Shown here piece by piece: positions 1 through 10,100 of a stretch of 64,000 nt of DNA; within the stretch, counting starts at the first letter, position 1; every line of letters begins with the position of its first letter. Both the position numbers and the translations under genes were made by a program. Below the pieces are notes generated by a model. That model was not told the origin of the DNA. It worked only from the letters and a program-made list of their open reading frames with translations, and did no database searches. This stretch comes from JBMNMS01 sp050953445 (lineage in GTDB: Bacteria > Bacillota > Clostridia > Peptostreptococcales > Anaerovoracaceae): NCBI GenBank assembly GCA_050953445.1, contig JBMNMS010000001.1, forward strand, positions 1,178,001 through 1,242,000, written 5' to 3'.

Positions 1-1
1 T

Positions 2-2314
2 AACTTAACAGTAGAAAACTTGGCTGAAGATACAGTAGTAATTGTTGAGTTTCAAGCAATTCCAGTAGAAGATGCGACCTTAGTAAGTCCAAAAGACTTT
101 GATCTAAACGCACCTGCTGATGTAACCAGTGCAGTAACCTTAAATGATGCAACAGCAATTACAGGTATTGTAAATGGTGTAGCTTCTCTAGTAGAAGATA
201 CCGATTACACATTTGATGGAACAACATTAACCATCAAACAAGCATACCTGGAAGGCTTAAGCGCAAACAAAGGTGACACAATAACCTTAGTAGTATCCTT
301 TGATGAAGGAAACGACGCTAACTTAGTAATAAACGTCATTGATACAACACCAGCAAACAATGCACCAACAGTTAAAGCTGGTCAAGATACTCAAAGTGGT
401 AACGCAACCCCAGCATCAAATGATGGCAAAACAGCAGCAGTACCTTATACGGGAGATGCTTCTGGATGGTTTGAAGATGCAGATGTTGCTGATACCTTAA
501 CTTATGAATTAGTATCTGCAGTAGATGGTGATAGCACCGATGTATCAGGAGATGTAACTCTTAATGCAAATACAGGAGCAATCTCTTATACAGCGGCTGC
601 AGCTCAAGCAGAAAAGACTGTAACCATAGTAGTAAAAGCAAATGACGGAACTGACGACAGCACAGGTAACGTAACGATTACCGTAACAGTTGGAGCAGTA
701 CCGGCAGACCAGCCAGTAAACAACGCACCAACAGTTAAAGCTGGTCAAGATACTCAAAGTGGTAACGCAACCCCAGCATCAAATGATGGCAAAACAGCAG
801 CAGTACCTTATACGGGAGATGCTTCTGGATGGTTTGAAGATGCAGATGTTGCTGATACCTTAACTTATGAATTAGTATCTGCAGTAGATGGTGATAGCAC
901 CGATGTATCAGGAGATGTAACTCTTGATGTAAATACAGGAGAAATCTCTTATACAGCGGCTGCAGCTCAAGCAGGTAAAGAAGTAACAATAGTAGTAAAA
1001 GCAAATGACGGAACTGACGACAGCACAGGTAATGTAACAATTACCGTAACCGTTGGAGCAGTACCGGCAGACCAGCCAGCAGCAAACAACGCCCCTACAG
1101 TAGTAGTTGGTGAAGATACTCAAACTGGTGCTGCAACTCCAGCATCAAATGATGGAATAACACCAGCAGTAGACTATGAGGACGATGTATCAGCTTGGTT
1201 TGAAGATGCAGATGTTGCCGATACATTAACCTATGCAATAGTATCTGCAAAAGATGATGCTGACGTTGATGTATCTGCAGACGTAACTCTTGATGTAAAT
1301 ACAGGAGAAATCTCTTATACAGCGGCTGCAGCTCAAGCAGGTAAAGAAGTAACAATAGTAGTAAAAGCAAATGACGGAACTGACGACAGCACAGGTAATG
1401 TAACAATTACCGTAACCGTTGGAGCAGTACCGGCAGACCAGCCAGCAGCAAACAACGCCCCTACAGTAGTAGTTGGTGAAGATACTCAAACTGGTGCTGC
1501 AACTCCAGCATCAAATGATGGAATAACACCAGCAGTAGACTATGAGGACGATGTATCAGCTTGGTTTGAAGATGCAGATGTTGCCGATACATTAACCTAT
1601 GCAATAGTATCTGCAAAAGATGATGCTGACGTTGATGTATCTGCAGACGTAACTCTTGATGTAAATACAGGAGCAATCTCTTATACAGCGGCAGCAGCTC
1701 AAGCAGAAAAGACTGTAACCATAGTAGTAAAAGCAAATGACGGAACTGACGACAGCACAGGTAACGTAACGATTACCGTAACAGTTGGAGCAGTACCGGC
1801 AGACAAAAGCACAGATGCCACAGTAACCTCAGCAACTTACACAGTAAGTACAGTAGGTGGCGGCAGCGAAACAATAACCAACGTACCGTTTGGAACAGCG
1901 AAAGCTACCTTCTTAGCAGCCTTAACAAAAGGTAATGCTAACCAAACATGGGACGATTTAGGTATCCAAGATCCAGTAGTAACAAATGATACTCTGGAAG
2001 TAACAGCAGAAGACGGAACAACAAAAATAACCTACACAGTAACCGTCAATGCAGCAAGAACAGGCAAAGCGATTACAGCAACAACAGTAGGAACACTAGA
2101 TAGTGGAAACATCATAGCAGTTCCAGCGGGAACAAAAGTTAGTGCTCTGAAGGCAGGTTTAACAGTTTCTGACGGTGCTACAGCAGAAATACTTGCTAGT
2201 TCAGGTGGAGATGCAGTAGCAGACCAGGAAAACACCGATGTAACTGCAACTATGGTGATTAAAGTAACAGCAGAAGATGGATCATCAGCTGAATACACAA
2301 TTGCAATGGAATAG
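2..2314 (+). CDS. Repetitive cell-surface protein, X2 module plus four tandem Ig/cadherin-like repeats (5' end outside window)
   Basis: The frame is open to the left edge, so the true start lies upstream; a TTG at 20 is only an internal codon. What is visible is an X2-like (CBM_X2) module near nt 65-345. It has the usual ending of that family: dYtfdG, a T-I-K stretch, then a tyrosine-leucine pair and an F-D-x-G strand. Four ~122-residue Ig/cadherin-like repeats follow (nt 355-1806). The protein ends in two short beta-sandwich repeats, both carrying a 'VTAEDG' motif, typical of clostridial S-layer-associated proteins. Composition is rich in Ala, Thr, Val and Asp and almost lacks Cys, as expected for an exported fibrous protein. 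The X2 module resembles the two X2 modules of the SLH protein at 4160-11137, so the two are probably paralogues or share a surface assembly. The anchoring domain is out of view. Function beyond a structural or adhesive role is not determinable. Confidence 0.85.
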   Translation, partial: NLTVENLAEDTVVIVEFQAIPVEDATLVSPKDFDLNAPADVTSAVTLNDATAITGIVNGVASLVEDTDYTFDGTTLTIKQAYLEGLSANKGDTITLVVSFDEGNDANLVINVIDTTPANNAPTVKAGQDTQSGNATPASNDGKTAAVPYTGDASGWFEDADVADTLTYELVSAVDGDSTDVSGDVTLNANTGAISYTAAAAQAEKTVTIVVKANDGTDDSTGNVTITVTVGAVPADQPVNNAPTVKAGQDTQSGNATPASNDGKTAAVPYTGDASGWFEDADVADTLTYELVSAVDGDSTDVSGDVTLDVNTGEISYTAAAAQAGKEVTIVVKANDGTDDSTGNVTITVTVGAVPADQPAANNAPTVVVGEDTQTGAATPASNDGITPAVDYEDDVSAWFEDADVADTLTYAIVSAKDDADVDVSADVTLDVNTGEISYTAAAAQAGKEVTIVVKANDGTDDSTGNVTITVTVGAVPADQPAANNAPTVVVGEDTQTGAATPASNDGITPAVDYEDDVSAWFEDADVADTLTYAIVSAKDDADVDVSADVTLDVNTGAISYTAAAAQAEKTVTIVVKANDGTDDSTGNVTITVTVGAVPADKSTDATVTSATYTVSTVGGGSETITNVPFGTAKATFLAALTKGNANQTWDDLGIQDPVVTNDTLEVTAEDGTTKITYTVTVNAARTGKAITATTVGTLDSGNIIAVPAGTKVSALKAGLTVSDGATAEILASSGGDAVADQENTDVTATMVIKVTAEDGSSAEYTIAME
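355..1806 (+). repeat. Four in-frame tandem repeats of 363-366 bp
   Basis: Repeat starts can be set by the shared 'gcaccaacag'/'gcccctacag' phase at 362, 725, 1091 and 1457, giving periods of 363, 366 and 366 bp. Each unit encodes 'NAPTV...G.DTQ', then an acidic 'WFEDADVADTLTY' core, then 'NTG.ISYTAAAAQA' and a 'VKANDGTDDSTGNVTITVTVGAVPAD' type end (given here only as key blocks). Units 1 and 2 share the first half; units 3 and 4 share a different first half. Second halves pair as 1 with 4 and 2 with 3, including synonymous sites. This is a recombinational mosaic. Confidence 0.95.
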
Positions 2315-2337
2315 AGTATAAGATTGCAAAACAAACA

Positions 2338-2395
2338 AAAACCCCCACAGGCAAAGAGCTTTTGAACTTTCATTAGGCTCCCCTGTGGGGGTTTT
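2338..2395 (+). terminator. Rho-independent terminator after the repetitive surface protein
   Basis: An 11-bp perfect GC-rich stem (acccccacagg at 2341-2351 with cctgtgggggt at 2382-2392) is extended by A-T pairs and ends in a T run. It sits 24 nt after the stop codon, so the surface protein gene is the end of its transcript. Confidence 0.92.
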
Positions 2396-2491
2396 ATTCT
2401 GAGTAAAGGTAATTACTTTTTAGGTATAAATAAACCTTCAAAACCATCAATAACTATGATAGAATAAAAAGAAAAAAGAAGGTACTTACTT

Positions 2492-2629
2492 ATGGCCAGT
2501 GATGATAAAATGAAGAAGCAGCCAATGGACTTTTACAATATGTCAGACCTGCTCCGGGGGCAATCTATATGCTCCCCGTTGTCAAGACACAATTATGGAA
2601 AAAATAAGTTTCTTCCTTTCTCTTTTTGA
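2492..2629 (+). pseudogene. Short ORF cut by the IS element (gene remnant)
   Basis: An ATG at 2492 follows an 'aagaagg' ribosome binding site at a good distance and opens a 45-codon frame beginning MASDDKMKKQ. Only the first ~29 codons lie outside the IS element, whose left end is near 2580; the rest reads through the terminal repeat and stops. It therefore looks like the 5' part of a gene interrupted by IS insertion. Sequence beyond the other IS end, from about 3475, may hold the 3' part, but I could not join the two halves in one convincing frame. The product is unknown. Confidence 0.35.
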
Positions 2630-3474
2630 TTCTCATACCACCACCCTAAGATCCTCACAGTATGCTTCATCAGGGCAGTATCCATCGATGGAGGAATGAG
2701 GCCTATAGGTATTGTACTCATCCATGTAGTGGTTGAGCGACCTGTGCAACCCCTGCGGTGAGTCAAACTCATTTATATAAATCAGATCGTACTTCTGCGT
2801 CCTGAAGAACCCCTCTGTTCTTACATTATCTAAGGCTTGGCCCTTGCCATCCATGGAGATTTTGATTCCCATTTCCTCTAAAAGATCGATATACTCCGGA
2901 TTCGTAAAATGACCTCCCTAATCGCAGATTATGATTTCAGCTTTTCTCTATGCAAATGCCCTTTTTAGGCAGGTTAGGCTTTGGATAAATGGTGTATGCT
3001 CCCATATCCCTCATCATTCTGCGGATTTTCTTGCGGCTAACTAAGATGTTATCGTCTCTCCTAATGATCTTAGTAATTGTACGATATCCCCAAGTTGGGT
3101 GAGCTGTGTAAATTTCATCAATCCTTCGCATTATATGTAGATACTTTTCTAAGATGGATTTCTCTTTTGGAGGATTCCGGTATAGGCTTGACCGATTCAC
3201 TGAAAGCAATTCCGCCTGCCTCTTACATTGATTTGCTGATTACCGAAATCAACGAGATTTCTTCTGCCAATCAGGTCCGAGGATTTGCTTAGATTTTTTT
3301 TCATCCAGTTCACCTCATAGGTGAGCTGGCCTACTTTGCGCTCTAACTTGGCAATTAGCAGGTTGTCAGCTTATAGTTCCTTTTGGTTGGCTGAAGTTCC
3401 TTTCTTAAATACTTTGGGAGCCTTTTCCTCGTTCATGTCTACTGTATAACTTATTTTTTAACTTTTGTGTCTCA
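2580..3474 (-). mobile_element. Decayed IS3-family (IS150-like) insertion sequence
   Basis: The ends carry imperfect terminal inverted repeats of about 25 bp. On the left, from 2580, 'tg..' leads to agacacaa, six bases, then aaaaaataagtt. On the right, read inward from 3474 on the reverse strand, 'tg' leads to agacacaa, five bases, then the same 12-mer. Between them lie reverse-strand orfA and orfB remnants. Total length is about 895 bp against roughly 1.3-1.5 kb for intact relatives, because part of the transposase core is deleted. No clean target-site duplication is apparent at the ends I chose, so the exact borders are uncertain by a few bases. Confidence 0.8.
2633..3436 (-). pseudogene. 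IS3-family transposase orfA/orfB, inactivated
   Basis: Reading right to left, an orfA tail starts at about 3436 ('EKAPKVF', then 'KVGQLTYEVNW') and is broken by a TAA. Then comes an orfB N-terminal HTH_21 region at about 3230-2945 (RQAELLSVNRSSLY, RRIDEIYTAHPTWGYR, IYPKPNLPKKG). It joins abruptly and out of frame to the orfB C-terminus at 2940-2633 (GGHFTNPEYIDLLEEMGIK, then SMDGKGQALDN and YNTYRPHSSIDGYCPDEAY). The first part of the DDE integrase core, with its first catalytic Asp, is missing. In the second part the expected 'DQG' is 'D-stop-G' (CAG to TAG). The enzyme is dead. Confidence 0.88.
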
Positions 3475-3748
3475 CCCTATGGAAGCATTATATGTAGGCG
3501 GATTAAAAGAAGCCTACCAAAAGATAGGAATTACAGGCCGGGGTGTGGAAAAATAAACTTCCTAAGTGTGGGAAATTATTCTTGCCAAACACATCAGGAT
3601 CAACTTGTGGAAAATTCCGACAAGTTCGAATAAGTTATCTTTACCCTACATTTGTAGGATGTATCATTTAGAAAATGGTATAAAATTGATATATAGCAAT
3701 GTTATTTAATCTTTTTATTCAATTATCCATCAAAGGGGGTGGTCTTGC
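3475..3748 (+). other. Intergenic stretch with dyads and a gene-end remnant
   Basis: No credible complete gene is present. From ATG 3479 a 25-codon frame (MEALYVGGLKEAYQKIG...) ends at 3556; it could be the tail of the gene cut by the IS element, but has no clear ribosome binding site. Two dyads follow: acttgt-ggaa/ttcc-acaagt at 3603-3625 and cctaca-tt-tgtagg at 3645-3658. The second lies about 20 bp upstream of the -10 box of the next gene and may be an operator. Confidence 0.4.
3676..3684 (+). promoter_or_regulatory. Extended -10 promoter for the receiver-like/SLH gene pair
   Basis: TGgTATAAA at 3676-3684 is an extended -10 element about 65 bp ahead of the TTG start at 3749. No good -35 box is seen. 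The dyad at 3645-3658 overlaps the -35 position. Confidence 0.45.
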
Positions 3749-4138
3749 TTGAGAATCATTGTTATAAGCATGCAAAACGGCCTGCTTTCAAATGCCATTG
3801 CTAAGTATTTGGTTGAAAGGGGGGAACTCATGCCGGAAAGAATCCTGGACCACAACAAAAAGGATGAACCCTTTGCCAGTTGTCAGGCATTAAATGCCGA
3901 TGTGCTTTTAATGGATATTACGCAGGTATCAAACTTCACACTAAGCCGGCGAATAGAAACTGCAAAAAAGGTAAGGGAAACCTTGCCCAACTGCAAAATA
4001 GCTTTACTATGTGATGAAAATGCAGATCCGGACATAGCCTTCCAGGTAAAAGATTTAAAAAAAATGGGCTTGATAGACGGTTTTTTTCACAGCACTGTTA
4101 CCGGAGAGTACATTGCAGACGCTCTGGATGCTATGTAA
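3749..4138 (+). CDS. Degenerate response-regulator receiver-domain protein
   Basis: This is a 129-residue single-domain protein with a TTG start placed by the strong 'aaagggggtgg' ribosome binding site six bases upstream. The alternating hydrophobic strands and helices fit a CheY-like receiver, with a possible phospho-acceptor Asp56 in 'LLMDIT'. The acidic pair after strand 1 is missing (VISMQN instead of a D-D or E-D pair). The Thr/Ser after strand 4 is Cys (ALLCDE). The conserved Lys after strand 5 is not in place (FFHSTV). Phosphorylation by the usual Mg2+-dependent route is therefore doubtful. It lies 21 bp upstream of the giant SLH protein and probably shares its transcript. An output domain is absent. 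It may regulate through protein contacts, or be a decayed regulator; the family assignment is moderately secure, the role is inference. Confidence 0.7.
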   Translation: MRIIVISMQNGLLSNAIAKYLVERGELMPERILDHNKKDEPFASCQALNADVLLMDITQVSNFTLSRRIETAKKVRETLPNCKIALLCDENADPDIAFQVKDLKKMGLIDGFFHSTVTGEYIADALDAM

Positions 4139-4159
4139 TTAAACAAAGGAGAAAAAGGA

Positions 4160-7100
4160 ATGAGGCAAAAGAAAGGTAAAAGAATTTTTAGTATGCTGCT
4201 AACCTTGTGCTTGGTTTTGTGCATGGTTCCTATGGCAGCATTTGCAGCAGAAGATGAGGCAGTAGGCTTTACTGATATGCCAAACAATTGGTCCACGGCG
4301 GCCTTGGAAAAGGCCATAGATAATGGACTTTTAAGTGGCTACCAAGAGGGTGGGGAAAAGTTTATTAAAGCAAGCAACTTCCTAACCAGAGCAGAAATGG
4401 CCGCTGTAATCAACAGGGCCTTTGCCGCGGATAAAACAGCTGACCTCAGCAAGGTTGGCGATGTTTCTGCCACAGCCTGGTATGCCAAAGATATGGCCAA
4501 GGCTGTAAATATGCGTACTTTCGCTTACGATACAAAGATGCGACCCGAAGATAAAATCACAAGGCAAGAAGCCTTCACAGTATTGGCAAGGGCTTTTAAG
4601 CTGGTGAGTTCAGATTCTTCCCACAAAGCTTTAAACGCCTTCTTTGATAAGGTAGATATAGCAAACTGGGCCTTAGACAGCCTAAACGGCATGGCAGAGG
4701 TAGGCTATATCCAAGGTTCAGAAGATAAAATGAACCCCAAGGGCAACATTACCAGAGCAGAGTTTGCAGTGGTAATGGATAACCTTGTTAAGCAATATAT
4801 TGTAAGTCCGGGGGAAGTTACGGAAGTTGTTACGAAGGGCAATGTACTTGTACGTTCGTCGAATGTGACTCTTAGGAACGTGACTATCAACGGAGACCTT
4901 ATAATAGCAGATGGAGTAGGCGAAGGTGATGTAACCTTGGATGGTGTCACTGTAACCGGAAGAACCGTGGTAAGAGGTGGTGGCCAAAACTCCATCATTA
5001 TCAAAGGCAACTCAAGTTTAGGCAAAGTTGTAGTAGCCAGAGTCGATGGCAAGGTAAGAGTGGCCGTTGAGGGCGGAGCAAATGTTGAAGTCATCTATGT
5101 TGATGATGGTTCTGACGATGTGATAGTGGGAGGAAAGTTTAGTGAATTAGAAGTAGCTGGTGACGGTGTGACTGCCTATGCTCAAAATGCAAATATAGAC
5201 AAGGCTGAAGTCAGTGGTGATAATTCCAAGATAGTTATAGCTGATGGGAGCAGGTTTAAAGATGGCAGTATTACAGGTAAATCTTCTGCTATAGTTGCAG
5301 ATGAAGGATCTATTCTAGGCAAGGTTACCGTCAGCGGCCCCGATGCTTCCATAAGTGGAAAAGGGGAAGTCAAAGAAGTAGAAGTAAAAAAAGGTGGGGA
5401 CGGAGCCACAATCGATACGCCCAATTCCAAGATCAAGGTAGATGAAAGCGTCAATGGCACTAAGGCAGCCGGCGGTACCACTGTTGAAGGCGGTCAAACT
5501 GCTACCAATAATGCAGCAGGCAACGGAGCCACAGTAGCAGACACCCCGGCAACACCTCCCTCAACAGGTGGCGGCGGAGGTGGCACGACAACAGTAGTGG
5601 TAAGTGCTATTAATATTATTGGTGATGCTATGGTTGGGGCAACATTGACGGCTGAGCCTAACACGGAACTTGTAACTTATCAATGGCTAAGAGCTGATAC
5701 TAAAAATGGCACAGACACAGAAATAAGTGGAGCTACAAATAAGACCTATATCCTTGATGATGTTGATATGGACAAATACATCAAGGTTAAAGTAACCGGT
5801 ATAAGTGGTAAGGCAACAGGAGATATGACTAGTGGTTCAATCGGGCCAGTTGAATTAGCATCTGCAACGATTAGTGACCCCAATGGAACTTTCTATAATA
5901 ATGATGAAGAAGATATAACTGCTACTATTACCTGGAACTCTGCTAGAGAAATTACCAAAATAATTGGTGGAGGCGCTGAATTAACAAAAAATACTCACTA
6001 TACTGTAGATGGCAATACTCTAACAATAAAAAAAGAATTTCTAACTGGATTAAATGTTAGAGATGGCTCATCAGGATTTGCATTTGAATTTGACAGAGGT
6101 TCAGAAGTTACTGGATTTATGATAAGAATAAAAACTAAATATACGGTAACCTTTGATGTTAATGGCGGAAGTGGAGATATGGGCTCTGATACTGTAATAT
6201 CAGGTGAAAATTATACTTTTCCAGCCAATGAGTTCACTGCACCAGCAGGTCAAGTATTTGATATATGGAAAGTCTATAATAAAGAGGAAGGAGAAGAAAG
6301 GTTTTATGCGGAAGGTGCTACTATAGATGAATTCCTGACTGGCCATGTAGAGGATGATGGTGAAACTATAGTGGTTTATGCCGTATGGAAGGATATACCG
6401 AAGTACACAGTAACTTTTGTAAGCTATGATGATACAGTCTTGGACACTCAAACAGTAGAGCATGGTTCGGATGCCACAGCCCCGGCCGACCCGATAAGAG
6501 ACGGGTATATATTTACAGGTTGGGATACGGATTTTTCCAATGTAACAAGCAATTTGACAGTAAAAGCCCAATGGGAAGCCGAGGTATTAGGAACAATAAG
6601 CCCAACCGTGATTGCAGGTGACGGAAAGGTATTATTAACCGCAATAACTGAAACGGGTTATACATTTTATTATAAAACAACATCATCAACAGATGAGCAA
6701 AACAAGCCGACAGTGAATTCCGAGGATCTTGCAGGTTGGCATGAATTCACAGCCGATACAAATATAACTGCCTCAAATGATGTAGAGATATTTGTTCAGG
6801 TCGTGAAGGTAACAGATGGGAAAATAAAAGCTTGGGGTGAAGCATCGGCAACACCAAAAGCAGATATTACAGAAGTAGGATTTGAGAGCTTAACAGCCAA
6901 TGGAACAAGTGGGGAAACTACCACCACTGTTTTATATGTAGGATTTGATAAGGAAATACCCAGCTTGAGTCCCGAGAATATTACGGTGGAAGGTGCAACA
7001 CTAAAATTATTGACAATGAGCAGCACTTCAAATGAATGCTCTATAACCATAGAGGATATAGAAGTTAAAAATGGTGAAAATGTAAAAGTTACCATAAATA

Positions 7101-10100
7101 AAGAAGGGTATTTATTTACTCCCACAAGTAAGGAAGTTGAAGTCTATGTTGCAAATGTTCAAGCAGAGATAAATCCGGCATCAGCAGATTTTGATAAGCA
7201 GAATCCAGAAAATGTGGAGACTACAATTAACTTTGGAACAGCCACTAAAATAGAATCCATTAAGAAAGGCGACACAGCATTAACGAAAGGAACTGACTAC
7301 ACTGTAAGTAGTAATACTCTAACTATTAAAAAAGAATATCTTTTAGCCCAGCCTGTAGGAACTACAAAACTGGAGATTGCTTTTGACCAAGGATATGCAA
7401 GGGAATTTTCTATAAGCATAAAGAACGAAGGTATTTATAGTATTGTGGTGGAAGAAATTACGGGTGGATTTGGCGGCGAAACCGCGACAGCATCTAAAAA
7501 TAGCACAGAAATTGAAGAAGCTAAAGAAGGCGATCTCATAACCATAAGTATTGCTTACCCTACCGGCACTTATAATGCTTGGAAAATTAAATCAGCAAAA
7601 TTCAAAGATGATAATGGCAACGAAACTGATTTAAACACATCAAGTAAAATAATCCATAGTTTTACTATGCCTGCCAGTAATGTAACTGTAATAATTGAGC
7701 TAGAACCGGAAGCGGATTCAGAAGCTCCAACTATCAGCAATAGTGGAATAACAGCTGAGAGGATCACAGACATAAGCTTAACCTTAGATTGGGAAGAACC
7801 CACTGATAACTTAACCCCAAACGGTTATTTAAAATATTATGTTTATCAGTCAGAGGAAGATAATATAGGAACAGTGACAAATGCTGAGGATAATGGAACA
7901 CTTTTAAACTTAGGTGGGACATACGTCCTTAGAAATTTAAAAGTAAAAGATTTAGATCCAGACAAGACATACTATTTCAATGTTGTGGTAGCTGACTATG
8001 CCGGAAATAAAACAGCTTACAATACGATAGAAGTTAAGACATTAATGGCGATAACAGATGATGATTTGACTTCAAAGGTAACAAGACCGGTAAAATATGA
8101 AACAATCAATAATGTGTTTGCGTCTGGAGATCAGTATAAATCTACCAATACCATTATATGGTGGAAAATAGAAGGCGATACGAAAGAACAAGTATATGGA
8201 AAGTTTGAGCCGAATACCATTTACCAAGCTGAAGTCACCTTACAGGCAGAAGAAGGTTATTCATTTAATGACTCGACGTTATTTACCTATACTGATGTAG
8301 CAGATGTATCTTTTAAAGCGAAGAACAATGATCCTGGTAGAGGAGATTTAATTATAACCTTCCCAGCAACCGAAGCAGTGACTAAATATAGCTTGACTTT
8401 AGAGGGCGGTAATATAACCTCCAGTCCATCGGAAAGTCAAATTGCAGAAAATACAGAGGTTACAGTCACAGTCAATCCTAATGATGGGGAACAATTAGTA
8501 AGTTTTACTGTTAATGGTGTGGAAGAAAAACAGAGCTTGGTGAATAATCAATATACTTTCACTATCAAGGAAAACACAACGATAAAGGTAACTTATAGTG
8601 ATGAATATGATTTAACCTCATCCGGTGATGATGTAGTTGAATTTAAAGTAAATGGCATTTCCGTGACTACTGCTAAAAAAGGCGACCCAGTAACAATGCT
8701 CGTAACTCCCACAGAAGGTGAGGAATTAATCGGGGCAGTTTTACAAGGAATTGACAAGGAAGATGTGGACGAGATCGAAGTAGGTAAAGAGTATAGCTTT
8801 ATAATGCCTGATAATGATGTTGATGCGAAGATAACTGTAGGGGAACCGGATAAAGAATTGTCTATTAATCCCGGTAAAATTGGTGGCGGGTATATTACCC
8901 TGTTAAACGGAAAGTTAAAGTGGTCCAATGAAACAACAATTGAAGGTTTAACCTGGAGCTACTTCATCAACACCTTAACAATGCATGACTTTACGGCCAA
9001 TTATTTAGGTAGTATAGCAGGTGAGAAGGCTTTTCAATTTGACCTTGAGCTTATTGGGGCAAGCACCATAAATAGTGCTTACATGGCAGCACTTAATTTT
9101 TCTGAGACTGTTAATATTAGGGGCGACGGAAATTTATATATAAGTAATATTTATGCTTATGATTATGTTGTAGAAGGCATTGGTCTTCGTAGCACAATGA
9201 ATAAGATAAATTTAAAAGATCAATCATCCATTCATGTCATGGTAGAAAACACTAAAAAGCAAAATGGTGTAGCTATCAGTAATGTAATGCCTTTTATTGG
9301 CAATGGGAAGGTAGCTTATAAGGGGACAGCGGTTTGGAGTGCCGGTGATGGAGATTCCGCTGAGAAGCCGATAGAAATAACCTATCATGTGGAAAAGGAT
9401 ACCGTGCTTAAAGGGAATAATATTCAAGCAGGTAATAATGCCCAGATAGAAGAATTATGGAGTGATAGCTTTAATGGAACTCCTATTAATTCAGATGATA
9501 CTATTTCATTCACAGATGGAATAGCAACAGTCTATGCAAAGTACAAAGATAAATTTTATAAAATAATCATAAAAAGGGATACTCCAATAGAAGATTTTGC
9601 CCTTGATCAAGGAAGCGTTACTGACTACAGCGCGAAATTCGCTTGGACGGAGGCAAAAGATGCTACCAGCCTAAAGATAGTACAATCCGCTGATGGCGGG
9701 AATACCTGGACAGATTCTGTTGTCCAGGGAGGGGCTATGGAGCCAACATCAACTTCTGCAACTGTAACAGGCTTGGCAGCAGATACAGGCTATCAATTCA
9801 AGTTGGTAGTAGAAGGTGGGGATAATCGAGGGGATTCTAATATAGTAGAAGTAACAACTGGAGAAGAACCCCCAGAGCAAACAGCTGTAAATGCCGAGGC
9901 TGATAAATATGAGTCAACAGCAGAAATTGATAAAGAAGTAGAAGCCGGTGTGGATGTTACAGACACGGTTATTAAGCTCGTTGATGAAGCCACGGCAGAT
10001 GAAAACATTGCTTTAAGCTATTCCGTTACCCCTGGGAATTACCTTGAAGTTGTAGGTGGTGTAATTAAACTCAAAGCTCAAAAAATCACCGAAGGAGATG

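Noticed and set aside
545..1489. Several long reverse-strand open frames inside the repetitive surface gene
   Set aside because: They repeat with the same period as the sense repeats and encode Cys/Tyr-rich low-complexity peptides; they are shadows of biased codon use.
355..1806. Tandem repeats as a CRISPR array or minisatellite
   Set aside because: Units are 363-366 bp, in frame and protein-coding with no spacers; they are domain repeats.
3540..3620. Two tgtggaaaa DnaA-box-like sites and a near match close together, suggesting a replication origin
   Set aside because: No dnaA, dnaN or other origin genes nearby, no AT-rich unwinding cluster, and the sites match only the loose consensus.
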